Source: Marsupella aquatica
Taxonomy: Eukaryota; Marchantiophyta
Direction of reading: 5' to 3'
Length of the DNA stretch: 64,000 nucleotides
Assembly (NCBI GenBank): GCA_973895155.1
Contig: OZ316899.1
Span: 5,704,001 to 5,768,000 of the forward strand
A program made the position numbers and the translations under genes. Positions within the stretch are counted from its first letter, which is position 1. Each line of letters starts with the position of its first letter. Positions 11,322 through 23,379 of this stretch are shown here, one piece after another. The notes below the pieces were generated by a model. That model worked only from the letters and a program-made list of their open reading frames with translations, was not told where the DNA came from and made no database searches.

Positions 11322-12405
11322 ATGAGCCATGATAGTTTTAATCTATGGTCCTTGGGTGATGACTCTTGGAGGAATATTGTAGACCAGCTGGCTCGACTGT
11401 GGGGTCTTATTGTCATGGGACGTCAACAATGCTTACTTCTTACTGACACCATTCACAGATCTTGTATTGGCGGACGAGAGACTGAACTCTCTGCCAGGCT
11501 GTGGAGATGGAGTGATTGTGAGAAGTATTTGAAAGGTTTTGGTATTGCTAACTCTCGGGTGTATGAAATGCTTTTCCCTAAAGGCTCTGATCACATTTGC
11601 CTTAAACCACACCTGCCCCTTATAAAGGGCTATGGGTAACCCATAGCTCTCATTCTAAAGAGTACAAGTTCAGAAATGTGTTTTGAGCTCCACAAAAGGT
11701 GTTGACTGCAAAACCTTTTTTTGACAAGTACTCCACAAAAGGTGCTAGGTTTCCACCTTTTATGGTGAGTAGTGAGACATGGAATGAGGCTTTTATAGTG
11801 GCAGGTGTGGTTCAATAGAATCTGGGGTGTCAATCTCTCTGATGAGACCTGGAACATGACTTGGAGAACTCTATGGTCTTCTGACCTTCTCGGGCTAAGG
11901 TTTTCCTTTGGCGGATCCTTGCTCAGGGACTTTTCTTTGGCTCTAGAGCCTTAAAGATAAAGAAATCTGACGGTACATGTCTTCTCTGCCCCAATACTAT
12001 TGAGTCTATCCCACATATCTTTTTCCTTTGCTGATACACCTGCGATGCTGGACCAAGACATGGAGCTGGATGCATGGGGTGCTCTTTGGAGGATTTCAGA
12101 CTTTGCTGTATATCATCCTCTCCTTTTGCCGGCGGCTACCCTTACTTTCATGGATGTTTATTACTTACCAGGTTCTTTGGCACATCTGGCTAGCGCGGAA
12201 TGCGCAAACTTTTGATCATTCATGTGTTAGATCCTTTGACCAGGTGGGTGTGACTACAGAGACCTTGGATCATCTTGCCGCTATGGCTGCCACACATTCA
12301 TCCACTATGGACTGCAAACATTGTCGTCCAATCGGTGCTAGGACTCTTTTAGTTATTGAGGGCTCTAGACTTATGAGCTTAGGGATTAGACATATTATCT
12401 CTTGA
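11322..12405 (+). pseudogene. LINE ORF2 C-terminal fragment with zf-RVT zinc domain
   Basis: The best-supported part is 11816-12405. It reads WGVNLSDETWNMTWRTLW, then (after a frameshift near 11897) KVFLWRILAQGLFFG, a zinc-binding C..C..H..C (CLLC ... HIFFLC, about 11970-12030), and after another shift QVLWHIWLARNAQTF (about 12170). This is the zf-RVT domain that ends plant non-LTR retrotransposon ORF2, and it matches in order the minus-strand fragment at 42308-42838 (FI-RILAAGLL, CKLC, HLFAQC, QILWSLWLGRNS). The upstream frame 11322-11639 is open but I do not recognise it; it may be more of the LINE. Frameshifts and a stop after the zinc domain make it a pseudogene. No clear poly(A) tail or duplication was found. 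Confidence 0.7.
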
Positions 12406-13050
12406 GCTAGGTCACTTTGCCTGCCCGATGCACTTTTGTCCTATTAGCTCTTGACCTCCGGTGAGCATGATTTTCTCCTATGGTTCCACTTATTGCATCT
12501 TGCAGATAGGCTGAAATCTAATGTTTTGATGTTCTTCCCCTTAGGGTCTTTTGCCTTTGGGCCTGCTTGTTCCCCCATCTGTGGGGTTCACGCGGAATAA
12601 ACATATTTTAAATAAAAACAATCTTTGTATACACTAAGACAATATTCATTTCTAAAGGAGTGAAAATATCAAACTAAAACAAAATAGATCTCAGTCCAAA
12701 CTCCTTTTTATCCATGATTCAAGAGTCTTCTTTTCCTTGTGTTTTTGTTAATTTAACCCTTTTGTGAAGTTTGAGAAATATAGAGTAAGAGGCTCTAAAT
12801 CACTCAAATCTGTTAATTCATTCAATCTATTCCCATTTGTTCTTTAAGGGACATAATTCCAAGTTTATAAATAGACAAATGTTACTTTCTGTTCTTACGG
12901 CTTTATGACAACATCTACATGGGGAGAAAAATAGCAACTGGAGAGAGAGTTGTGAGGAGATGGGGATGCATGGACTTCATGGTTTTTTACCCTCTAGGAT
13001 GATCCTAATCATCCCCTTACTATCCATCCCCCATGGGTTAGGGTCAATGC
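12406..13050. other. AT-rich stretch without recognised genes
   Basis: About 640 bp of AT-rich sequence between the LINE fragment and the CACTA fragment. I see no coding region and no clear repeat. Confidence 0.4.
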
Positions 13051-13157
13051 GGTTTCCTGCAGGGTACGGTGCCAATCCACAATGCATTTTGTGGAGATGA
13101 CTCTCCAAAATGGCCAGCTTTCTTGAAGACCCATGATTATTGGATTGGGCAGCGAGG
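13051..13157 (+). pseudogene. CACTA transposase fragment left of the copia insertion
   Basis: Up to the copia target site the plus strand reads ...SPKWPAFLKTHDYW, resembling the start of the DUF4218 region of plant CACTA transposases (usually a GLKxHDYH-like motif). The same domain continues on the right side of the copia element at 22804. The last five bases (CGAGG, 13153-13157) are the copia target duplication. The piece is short, so confidence rests mainly on the right-hand half. Confidence 0.5.
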
Positions 13158-13500
13158 TGTTGAGCATAGACGACACTCGTAACGGTAAGCACATGACACA
13201 TCCAATGCGCAAGTAGTCAACACAAGAGATATGTGGTTCACCTCCTTGAGGCTACGTCCACGGGAACACACAAGAGAGCTTTACTGAACTCTAAGCCTGT
13301 CGGCCTTACCAAGTCTCTACAGTGTAAGCTCTCCTCATCTCTCAAGTGGCTCCGTAACAATGAGCCTAAGTTTCACTTATCCAAGCAAACACCGCTTGGC
13401 ATATAGTGTGCATCCTAGTTAACCTAACCACGTCTCCGACTATGGTTAGCCTAACTACGGTTACATATCGTAACCCTAGACCTTGAGTAAATACCTAACA
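13158..13500 (-). repeat. Copia 3' LTR
   Basis: On the plus strand it starts TGTTGAGCATAGACGACA and ends AATACCTAACA. It is the downstream LTR relative to the minus-strand genes and pairs with 22456-22798. Confidence 0.95.
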
Positions 13501-13514
13501 ATCTCCCCCTTGAC
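13501..13514 (-). promoter_or_regulatory. Copia polypurine tract
   Basis: On the minus strand GTCAAGGGGGAGAT directly precedes the 3' LTR, as expected for the plus-strand primer of reverse transcription. Confidence 0.8.
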
Positions 13515-13692
13515 TCTGGTCTAGGGGAGGGTAATACTGCTAACCTATATGATTATTCAGCGGGAAGTTCTGGATGAAAACCAACATGGTTTCCCCTCTC
13601 TAACTAGAGCAAACCAGAACTAAACCGTAGCCTATTACTAGGAGTGAAGAAGAGCATATCTCAATAATTACAACAAATGTTAAGAAAAACCC

Positions 13693-16600
13693 TTACTTGT
13701 GACGCAATTGCAAAACCTGCAGCACATCACGATGTCTAGAGAAACCTTCCGAAGGAATCACTTTGGTAAATGCATCAGCTGGGTTGAGTTTACCGTCTAT
13801 CTTGACTAGCTCAAACAAATTATCAGACACAACCTGCTTGATAAAATGGTACCTGACATCTATGTGCTTCACTCTACTGTCCATCACCTGGTTCATAGCA
13901 AGGTGGAGCGCACTTTGACTATCACAATGGAGCTTCACATTCCCCTGTGGCAATCCCATGCAGTGATAAGTCTATCCAACCAAATTGCTTCCTTCGCTGC
14001 TTTCGCTGCTGCAACATACTCCGCTTCTGTAGTAGACTGAGCAATACACTTTTGCAATGTAGACCTTCAACTTATGCATCCACCGCCAAGTGTGAACACG
14101 TACCCTGTTGTTGATCTCCTTCGGTCCAGATCTTGTCCATAGTCAGAATCTACATAGCCAATCAATGATCTTGCATTCTTTGCATTTGCATCAAATAAAA
14201 GACCATGATCCACGGTACCCTTCAAGTACCTGATAATCCACTTCACTACTTCCCAGTGTACCTTCCGTGGATTTGACATGTACCTGCTCACCTTGCCCAT
14301 AGCCATGGCAAGATCAGGTCTAGTGCAAGTCATCAAATACATGAGACTTCCCATCGCCTTATCATAAGGAACTTTTGACATCAGCCCCTTCTCTGTCGCA
14401 TCTGTGGGACAAAAAGTTGATGACAATTTGAAGTGTGCAGCCAAAGGGGTACTTACTGGCTTACTATTCCCCATGTTGAACCTAGCAATTACCTTCCTTG
14501 CATAACTGCTCTGTGTCAACCATAGCTTACCAGCCTCTAAGTCCCTAGTGATCTCCATACCCAAAATCCTCTTAGCTGGCCCTAGGTCCTTCACCTGAAA
14601 CTCTGCACTGAGCAGTGCCTTAAGCTTAACAATTTCAGACCTATCCTTGGCAGCAATAAGCATGTCATCCACATAAAGTACTAAAACAATGAACCCAAAG
14701 ACAACATTCTTCACCGGTTTCAAATATACACAAGGGTCAAACACACTCTTGTGAAAACCTTGTGACCAAATCCAATCATCAAACCGTTTATTCCACTGTC
14801 TTGGTGACTGCTTCAACCCATCTAAGGATTTCAGCAATCTGCAAACCAGTTCCTCCTGTCCTCTCTTCATAAAACCTAGCGGCTATCTGATGAAGATCAC
14901 CTCTTCCAAGGTGCCATAGAGAAAAGCTGTGATAACATCCATATGATCTAGCAGCAGACCAAATATTACAACAAGCACACACAATAGCCGTATTGTTGAG
15001 TACTTAGCAACTGGTGAGAAGACCTCATTGTAATCCACACCTTTTTCTTGTGTGAATCCCTTGGCTACCCACCTAGCCTTGTAGACCTTCGATCCACCTC
15101 CCGTAGACTGATCCTTTAGTTTGTATATCCACTTACTATCCACCACTTGCTGACCCTTAGGCAGCTTAACAAGCTCCCAAGTTTTGTTGTCCTTCAGTGA
15201 CTGCATTTTTGTTTGCATTGCTGCAGTCCATTTCTGCTTCTCCTTTGAAGCACTTGCCTCATGAAATGAAGAAGGTTCCCCTTCTTCCAAAATTAATGCA
15301 TCACCCTCATCATCAGCTGCAAAATTGTCCTCTTGCAGTTGAGATGAATCAACCCACTGTCCATACCTAGGAGGAGCGCGTACAGTACGACCAGATGTTC
15401 TTCTAGCCGATGACTCTGGTTAAATTGCGTCTACTGGTACAATTTGAAGCTCAGCAGCATCCACTTGCTGCTCACCAGCATCAATAAACTCCTCTTGTTC
15501 CTCTGGCACAGGAACCAGCTCCATGCTTGGAGCACCTCCTTCTCTCTGATCATGCACTTCATGATCAATCTCCCCCTCAACGAGATCCAGTATAGGAGAT
15601 TTTCCTTTGTCAGTACAGGAGACCTGAGTATTCTTCCCCTCCTTCAATAATCTGGATTCATTGAAGGAAACATCCCTACTGACAACAAGCTTACAGGCAA
15701 TAGGATCCCATAGCCTGTAGGCCTTCACACCACTCTGATACCCAAGAAAAATACATTTCTTGGACGTAGGATCCAACTTGGTCCTATTCTGCTTTGGTGT
15801 GAGAGCATATGCATCACTTCCAAAAACTACCAAGCCATGATAGTCTGCTTGTTGCTTATAACGTATTTCAAACGGCGTTTTGAAATTGATTGCACTAGAA
15901 GGAGAAAGATTTACCAAATAAGCTGCAGTATTGACAGCTTCTGCCCAAAATTCCTGTGGTAAACTTGATTGGCTCAGCATACTCCGTGACCGCTCCAATA
16001 GTGTTCGATTGAGCCTCTCAGCAACACCATTTTGCTGCGGAGTATAAACTGTGGTGAGATGGCAAGTTATCCCCTGTTCTACACAATACTCTTCAAATTC
16101 TATTGAAGTGTACTCCCTGCCGTTGTCTGACCTCAGACTCTTCACCCTGGTATCCAAACACTTAACCGTGTTTCCTGTCTGATTCTCCACTTGGGCCTTC
16201 CACTTTGTAAAAATGGACAAGACATCAGACTTATGCGTTATGAAATAAATCCATACAAATCTTGAGTAATCGTCAATGAAGGATACATAGTATAATTTTC
16301 CAGAATATGAGAGAGTCGGGGATGGTCCCCACACGTCACTATGTATGTACTCAAGAACCGCTTTGGAACGATGAGTTCCAACACCAAAAGCACGACGATG
16401 CTGCTTTCCAAAAATGCAATGCTCATAGAATTCCAATTTACAAGACTGCAAATCAGAAATGAGCCCATTCTTCCGCAAGATAGCCAAACCCTTCTCACTC
16501 ATGTGGCCTAGCCGTGAATGCCACAATTGAGTCATTTTCTCGTGAGACTTGGTTACATTGGCCTCTCATACTGTATTGCCCTGCAGCACATACAAATTCT

Positions 16601-16915
16601 TTTGTTTGCTCCCCTTCAAAATCACTGTCTCACCTGACATGACTTGAAGTTCACCATCAATTACTCGCCATTGATGACCATTTGTATCCAACACACCGAG
16701 TGAAATCAATTTTTTTCGCATGCCAGGTACAAACCTGACTCCGGAACTGTGCGCACAATGCCATCAAACATTTGAATCTTTACAGACCCAATATCCTCAA
16801 CTCGACAGGAGTGATCATTTCCCATCAAAACTGAACCGTTTGACATAGAATAAAAATTGAAATACTCACGAATGTAACAAATATGAAAGGAGCAAGCACA
16901 ATCAAGAATCCACAC
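13693..16915 (-). pseudogene. Copia pol: protease, integrase, reverse transcriptase, RNase H
   Basis: In minus-strand order: a protease-like piece (WILDCACSFH; the usual active-site motif has D-S/T-G, so it is damaged), GAG-pre-integrase zinc region (WHSRLGHMS ... CIFGKQH, about 16400-16530), integrase core acids in HSDVWGP, RSDNGREY and NGVAERLNRT, reverse transcriptase (KARWVAKGFTQEKGVDY, TAFLYGTLEE, then YVDDMLIA, about 14660), and RNase H (GYVDSDYG, AEYVAAAKAAKE, CDSQSALHLAMN) ending QLRHK at 13693. Breaks: TGA at 16566, TAA at 15420, TAG at 14883, TGA at 14067, and frameshifts near 16710 and 13960. Order and motifs are unmistakable. Confidence 0.95.
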
Positions 16916-16960
16916 ATCATTTGCTCTCCTAGATGATGTGCATAGGGCATACTCCTGACT

Positions 16961-17969
16961 TCATAAAACATACTCATCATTGAGTAAATCAACTTCTCCA
17001 TCAGCACTAGTCACATTGGCTGATGAAGATTCAGCTGCCTTACCCTTACAATCCCTCTTAACGTGACCAACCTTGTGACACTTCCAGCAGACTACTGGCT
17101 TTCTCTCCTGGGACTTCCCCCTGGAAGCAAATCTTGTCCTAGATTTACTTCGTCCCTTGCCATTCGTGCGCTGCTTGGGACGCCGCTGTGACCTCCCACG
17201 ATTCATATTCAAGGCAGCACCAGATGACGATGCTGCCTGGTGCATCATCTGACAGCAAAGAGCTTATCACCTCATTGTATGAAATAGACTTCAGGTCTCT
17301 ATACAAGAGAACCTGCTTCAAACCCTGATAAGATGGGGGTAAGGAGCTGAGAAGAAGCAAGGCCTTGTCCTCTTCTTCAACGCCCTTACCGAGATTAGAC
17401 AAATTAACTGCTAGGCTGTCAAATTCATCCAAGTGATCCTGGAGCTTGTTCCCCTCTTTGAGCCGAAGGCTTATTAAGAGAGACTTCTTGTACAATCGAT
17501 CTGATGCATCCTCCCGATAGTACTTCTTCCTTAGGGCTTTGAATAGAGATGCACAATCCGCGTAGTCATCTAACTTCTTGATGATATGCGGCTTCAGATA
17601 AAGCATCACCGCATTCACTGCAATTACTTGTTCCTGCCTCCACCTCTTTAGTGGGATCTCCTCCTCATCATCGTACATCTCTCGTGTAGAGAGAAGATGA
17701 TCTAGGCCCATAGCGTGAAGAACTCCTTTCACTTGCTTCTCCCACAGCAAGTAGTCCGTACGCCCATCATACTTTTCCACCTCAAACTTGACACCTCCAA
17801 ACCTAGATGCCATCTGTTTTTCCTTCACAATCCCTTCTACTCGCTACACCGATGATTGTACCGGTGTCACGTGCGCTTCCTCCAGCTCCTCTCTCTCCTC
17901 CTCAAACCGTCGTGGTGATCCTCGTGCTTCAAGATCCACTTCTTCAAAAATCTCCTCCGAATCACTCAT
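16961..17969 (-). pseudogene. Copia gag with zinc knuckle
   Basis: Capsid/nucleocapsid gene. The frame opens at ATG 17967-17969 with an acidic N-terminus (MSDSEEIFEEVDLEARG) and is cut by TAG at 17844; an internal ATG follows at 17811. The capsid part has KYDGRTDYLLWEKQVKG, LFKALRKKYY, LQDHLDEFDSL and LLSSLPPSY, typical of plant copia gag (UBN2-type). After a frameshift near 17240 a basic linker leads to the CCHC knuckle CWKCHKVGHVKRDC (about 17050-17091). A TGA at 16961 separates it from the protease. In such elements gag and pol form one reading frame. Confidence 0.93.
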
Positions 17970-18479
17970 GTGAGAATGCAAGAAAAAATGACGTTTTTCC
18001 AACTTCTTCAAAAAACTCAAAACTTATCACCGTCGCGTAGCCCACAAGCCTAGCTCTCCAACGCTGAAAACCAAAATCAAAACGGAATTCTGACGTAAAA
18101 CTTTTTGGTCGGGGTGGGTAAAACTCATAATTCTCCCCCGTTTTGACCACCTCGGGGAATAACCAAAATGGGAACGAGTACTCAATGTCGGAAACACATT
18201 TTGATTGGTGCACCGCGTGGCCAACTCCGATGGCTACCTCCTTGCCGAAGATGAACGAAAGAAGTTACCGTTCGGCGGATAGAATCTTTGACGAACGGCC
18301 AAAAACACGCTCTCTATTTTTTGGGAATATTCCCGCACAGAGCAGCAGGGCTCACAGGGGGCCGTTCCCCCTGTCCAAGCGGTTAAAGTGGAGGGCGACA
18401 GGTCTTGGGATGCGGCTACCAATCAGAAACCAGGAAAATGAATAAAAAGTATGGGCTAAAAGGGGTTTAAGGCCCCTTT

Positions 18480-18860
18480 ATTAAATCAGGTGTATGCGGG
18501 GTTGGGGATTACGCATGGGGTACGGGGCGGCAACCGCGTACAGTAGCAACCGGGGAGGAGCAACCGGGAGGATAGGGCCGCGAAGCGGTTGTCGAAACAA
18601 GTCGCCGGCGGATGCAGGGGTGTAAGGGCGCGCAAAGGGGCAGGGCCGACGGGGTGGCAAGGAGGATCGGCAGCGGGGAGAAGGGAGGAGCAAGCGAGCC
18701 TTGGTGGGGGCCCGAGCGCGCGTATGGCGCCAGCCGGCGCCCGAAAGAAAATACACGGCCGGGCGGGGGGAGCAGGTGTCGAAGGGGCCGGGGAGTGTCA
18801 GGGGTTAACGTGTGTGTATACACACAAAATGACAAATCCTTCCTTTAAAAAACCGTAAAG
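18480..18860. other. GC-rich block
   Basis: A strongly GC- and CpG-rich island in an otherwise AT-leaning region, followed by the palindrome TGTGTGTATACACACA near 18809. Open frames on both strands here are a by-product of the composition (proline/arginine or glycine/alanine biased), and I do not call them genes. Confidence 0.5.
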
Positions 18861-19589
18861 AAAAACTGCCCCCCCCCCCCCCCCCAACAATACAAAGGGT
18901 TTAACCCCAAAGAAGCCAAATCCACACTTGTCACCGACAAGGACCGGAATTTATTTTTTTCTCTCCAATGTGCAAGAGAGAGAGAGAGATGTTAATAAAG
19001 TAGCGAAAAAACACCCAATCAAGGCCACATCAAGATATTACTTTGTCCACACCTATCGCATGTCATGGTCCTACAGTAGGGTCTGGGAGGAGTCTTAGAT
19101 AGATATACATTACACCTTATAGTCCAAGTTAGAAAACTTCATATACTGCCGGTGACACATGGTAAAGTCCAAAGAAATGAAAAGGTCTGACGAGAGAGAA
19201 ATTAATACTCATGAAATGATCCATCCACTAGCATAATGTGTATACAGTTAGCATAGTCAAAGCGCAGTAGCAGGGTCTGCTGCATGAAAGACAGAGTAAA
19301 ACAAGAGACCAAGATAACTAGTGACAGAAATAACAAGTGTTAGAAATAACGAAAAAACCTTTTTACAGAGTATTAATAGGTAGAAAGATCTCAAAACCAG
19401 GGGTATAGTAGGAAGAATTTTGTTATCAAGTCAGCAAGAAATAATTTTTGGAGATACTAGTGGTGTGGACATAAGCGAATTGCTGCATTGTTAAGAACAA
19501 GAAAAAAATTGATAGTTAGCAGGGTCAGTATACAACACATATAAAGCTTATTATAACTAGCATCTAGCTCTAAGCAGAGCTTTATGCAT

Positions 19590-19830
19590 GGACTATCGGT
19601 GCATCCAATCTGTTTGTCTTACAGACAGAAGTAGACCATCAACCATAAATGACATGTAGTTGACATGACTACATTGCAAGCCCTAGGTTCGTCATTCAAC
19701 CCCCGTCCCTAGGGTGAATCAAGCTAAGTAACTGACAAATTCATGCTATATGTTTCTATTACCAGGATGCCCAAGCGGTAACGGGGAGACATATATCAGT
19801 TATGGGCTAGACTAAGTTATTCATGAAAAT
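19590..19830 (+). repeat. Diverged direct repeat, unit 1
   Basis: Shares landmarks in the same order with 20838-21068: TCATTCAACCCCCGTCCCTA / TCATTCAGCCCCCGTCACAG, TGTTTCTATTACC / TGTTTCTGTAGCA, and ACGGGGAGACAT in both. Possibly LTRs of a small nested element of about 1.5 kb. Confidence 0.5.
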
Positions 19831-20837
19831 ATAATAGCAAAGGAGTTAATATGCTAAGAATGGTACCTGTTGAGCTCGCGCCATTAGCTGTGGTCAGGAA
19901 TCTTTACAAGAGTGTGCACTGGATTGCTCATAAAGTAATTCTATAGGGCTAAGAAAAAAGAGCTAGTGGTAAAGGACGAAAGAACAGAGTGGGGCAGAGT
20001 GCCACCAGTAAGAGACGAAAGAATAGGGTGACAGTGAGAAGAGATAAACAGAATATGAGCCAATCATTCAACCTGGAGGTTGAAGATGTTTCAGGAGAAT
20101 GCTTTACGCAGAGGGGGGAAGTACCATGCAAAAAGGAATGTTTCAGGAGGAACTATGCGTCAGAGCCTATGGTGAGCATGCTTTATATAATGGTAAAAGT
20201 GTGTAGGTAGGGCATCTTATGTAAGAGGGGAGAAAAGTTTTTTTAGGTTTAGTTTTTTAAGCCCGCGGTAGCCGGTAGATTTAGGGTGGATCTGGATAGG
20301 CGGTGTGGATGTATTATCTTGAATGCGGTGAGTACATACGTAGATATTTCTCCTGACTATATGTATTTTTGTGATTTAGTACTTATTGTGGGTATGAATA
20401 AAATTATGCAGAGTTGGGGTACAAGGTGTTGTTGAACTGAGAGACCGATTGATTATTGAATGGGTCATCTGAGAGAGATCGATAGAAACTTGTGTCCATA
20501 CACATAGTATCACACCCTGATATAACTCAGGACCGATTGTTACTGACGACATAGCATTCCGAAATCCACAATTTATTCTTCAGTTGCGTGCATCGCCCAT
20601 ACTTATACTCATATCCATACACATATCATATAGATGGTAATAGTATACTCATAATTTCTTATATGCCGATCGCTGTTCAATTTAATAAATGTACACTGGT
20701 AGATGTTAAACCATAGAATCATCACTCAGAGATATCATAACCATCTACATTCACCATACCCGTAAATCACTGGATCATTCGTAGCTTCTCATTATCATTA
20801 GAATTAAATCCAGTGTACCCATTTACACATGCGATTT

Positions 20838-21068
20838 TTCGATGAGTGACGGCTTACTCCAATGTCTAGTCAGAGACATTGAGCATGGGCCATACTCTGT
20901 CCCTAGGGATCACTTGACTGAAGTGATCCACATCCCCTGCGCCTTCATTCAGCCCCCGTCACAGGGTAGAAATAATGTGGTAAAAACAAAATCTCATGTC
21001 CCATGTTTCTGTAGCATTGTCCGGACGGCTACGGGGAGACATGGGCTAGGGATAGATTAGTCACTTCA
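20838..21068 (+). repeat. Diverged direct repeat, unit 2
   Basis: Partner of 19590-19830, same orientation. It contains CTACGGGGAGACATGGGC near 21030. Similarity is patchy, so age is high or function different. Confidence 0.5.
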
Positions 21069-21642
21069 TCCTAAGCATCTATTTTATTGGAGCGATGACA
21101 GTATGAGCAATTTCGTATTTCAGAAAGCATTAGATATGAACATTTTCCCATACATAGTCACACATTGTACCTGTTTATTTTTATCACCCATTGGATTCTA
21201 CTGAATCCTGCACAGTCGACACCTTTCCTCCTTCACGATCTGTGAACAGGTTGTCCTTACGAGCTGCAGCAGGTTGAAGCTGATCCTTGCCAGAGCTGGC
21301 ACGAGCTTGCTACAGTGTATAATGCAACGTCACAGACCTCAGTGTGTGGTGTTTTCGTATGGCTTAGAATGTAATTCAGGAGCCACTGGGCACAAACAAC
21401 CGACTCAAGAAATGGCAGTGCCGTTGCTTTGGCGGCGTTTTTAGGGTATTTTCCAGGGCCAAACGTGGGCGCCTAGGTTTGTTGGGTCTACTCCGATAGC
21501 CCAGGTTTATGTAAACCAATATTGATGTATTAGGATTGAAGTGTTATGGGGGTCATGCCCTCTCATATGACAAAGTCCAGACTTATATCCACATCCCATT
21601 TAGTTTCCGAGGGTTGTCATCATTAGTCTTCCATGTTCCTCT

Positions 21643-21644
<2 letters not shown>

Positions 21645-21674
<30 letters not shown>
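21645..21674. repeat. (AG)15 microsatellite
   Basis: Thirty bases of perfect AG dinucleotide repeat. Confidence 0.95.
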
Positions 21675-21679
<5 letters not shown>

Positions 21680-22441
21680 TTCGAATAAAAATTTTGCCCG
21701 TAAGAAATCCAAAAATGCTTGTGGACATCAAACAAAAAGAGCTTGCACCTTGTAACGTTCGGATTATGGTGAGGAATCAGAAACCGATGTCGGTGGGTTG
21801 GAAAGATTTGCGCACCCGCACCGTTTGCTGGTCAATCAGTGGGCAAAACTCATAACTCCTTCCTCTCGTGGGCAAAATCGTCAATCTTGGACTCAAAACG
21901 ATCACCTCTTCGTGATCTATCCGTTCAGCCCAAGCACTTCACGTCTCTCCCTCCGAGTTGATTGCAATGACAAGAAACCCCGCTCAGGCAAAAGAGGACT
22001 CCATAGCCGGTCAGAAAATCAGAATGCTTCTTTTGCTCGTTGTGACGCATTCGTTACACACTCGACAACAAACCATCTACCAAAACGATCAACTCATCCT
22101 GATCTACAAGTAGAGCTATAGCATGCGACGCCTCCTTCACCGTAGAGCTCACACCGTCGGGAAAACAAACTCTGGTCCCTCCTCCAAAAAACCGTCGAAC
22201 ACAAATATTGTCAACTTTCTTCACAAATTCCAGAACGACGAAAACTTAGATCTCTCCACACCACGATCTCCGTTCAACAATTTATTTGCACCGTTAGAAA
22301 GCCCTTGCCCCAATCTATCTGCTGAGCCCATAAACTCCAAGTTCCATGCGATGAAACTCCGGGAAATCCACTGACACTCAACATTGAAAAAAACAAAACC
22401 GTCACAAAATCCCGTCATGAACAATGTCACCTCCCAGGCAT

Positions 22442-22453
22442 GCTCTGATACCA
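22442..22453 (-). promoter_or_regulatory. Copia primer binding site (initiator Met tRNA)
   Basis: Minus strand TGGTATCAGAGC, the standard plant complement to the 3' end of initiator methionine tRNA, two bases inside the 5' LTR. Confidence 0.95.
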
Positions 22454-22455
22454 AT

Positions 22456-22798
22456 TGTTGAGCATAGACGACACTCGTAACGGTAAGCACATGACACATC
22501 CAACGTGCAAGTAGTCGACACAAGAGATACGTGGTTCACCTCCTTGAGGCTACGTCCACGGGAACACACAAGAGAGCTTTACTGAACTCTAAGCCCGTTG
22601 GCCTTACCAAGTCTCTACAGTGTAAGTTCTCCTCATCTCTCAAGTGGCTCCGTAACAATGAGCCTAAGTTCCACTCATCCAAGCAAACACCGCTTGGCAT
22701 ATAGTGTGCATCCTAGTTAACCTAACCACGTCTTCGACTATGGTTAGCCTAACTACGGTTACATGTCATAACCCTAGACCTTGAGTAAATACCTAACA
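22456..22798 (-). repeat. Copia 5' LTR
   Basis: 343 bp, pairing with 13158-13500 with 12 differences by eye, all transitions. Followed by target duplication CGAGG at 22799-22803. Confidence 0.95.
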
Positions 22799-22803
22799 CG
22801 AGG

Positions 22804-23091
22804 ATCTTCAGGATGCCCTTTGGTCATTGGGTAGGTTGTTGAGATGGGTGTGTCAAAAGGAGATGAAGGAGGATGAGATTGCTGCCATGGAGGTGTTTGG
22901 AGTGGAGGAAGTGTGAAAGTTGGAGCAAGCACTCCCTCCTTCCTTCTTTGATGGTCAAGTTCATTTTCTCATACATCTAGTGCATGAAGTGGCAATTGTA
23001 GGCCCAGTACATTGCCGTTGGATGTATTGGATAGAGCGGTACATGGGAGTCATGAAGTCACTATATGATTGGTACACATGGCACCCTTAAA
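22804..23091 (+). pseudogene. CACTA (En/Spm) transposase fragment, DUF4218
   Basis: Reads ALWSLGRLLRWVCQKEM, EDEIAAMEVFGVEE, a TGA at 22914, then LPPSFFDGQVHFLIHL, VGPVHCRWMYWIERYMGVMK. This is the DUF4218 signature of plant CACTA transposases (PP-FFD-x-VH-L-IHL ... GPV-RW-Y--ERY). It ends at TAA 23089-23091. It continues the fragment at 13051-13157, from which it is separated by the copia insertion, and its companion domain DUF4216 lies downstream on the same strand at 30353. Confidence 0.88.
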
Positions 23092-23379
23092 ATTTCCCAA
23101 TTTTTTTGTCAAGCCATGTATATGTTAGAGACATGGCAAGAATTTAGAAAATGGTTAAAGTGGGCCTGGTTTTTTGGGGACTCACTTTTTAGGGTTTGAC
23201 TTGAGTTCACAAGTTTGGAATTGTCCCGTTTCCTTGCCTGTTTCATGTGTGTCATTTCCCTTCATTGCCCCTTGTCAATCTAGTCCCATGCCATTTCCCT
23301 CCAACCACTGTCCCTTGGCCCCACCCACAGTCATTTATGCAAGCAAGTTTCCTTTCTTTGTGAAACGGGTAATAGAGAT

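Larger units (their letters stand above)
17970..22441 (-). other. Anomalously long copia leader region
   Basis: 4.47 kb between gag and PBS with no recognised gene. It holds a GC- and CpG-rich block (18480-18860), a 17-base C run (18869-18885), short AG repeats, AT-rich sequence with a diverged direct repeat pair (19590-19830 and 20838-21068), and a 30-bp (AG)15 tract (21645-21674). The stretches next to gag (17970-18440) and next to the PBS (21720-22441) look like ordinary leader; the middle is probably one or more nested insertions whose edges I could not fix. Confidence 0.6.
13158..22798 (-). mobile_element. Ty1/copia LTR retrotransposon with both LTRs
   Basis: A structurally complete but genetically dead copia element, transcribed from the minus strand. 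Two 343-bp LTRs (13158-13500 and 22456-22798) are flanked by an exact 5-bp duplication CGAGG (13153-13157, 22799-22803). PBS and PPT adjoin the expected LTRs. Gag-protease-integrase-RT-RNase H lie in copia order at 13693-17969. The LTRs differ at 12 positions by my count (about 96.5% identical), all transitions. The leader between PBS and gag is about 4.5 kb, far longer than usual, and probably holds nested insertions. The element sits inside a CACTA transposase gene. Confidence 0.95.

Noticed and set aside
18509-18858. Overlapping open frames on both strands in the GC-rich block
   Set aside because: Explained by base composition; proteins are low-complexity Pro/Arg or Gly/Ala with no motif.
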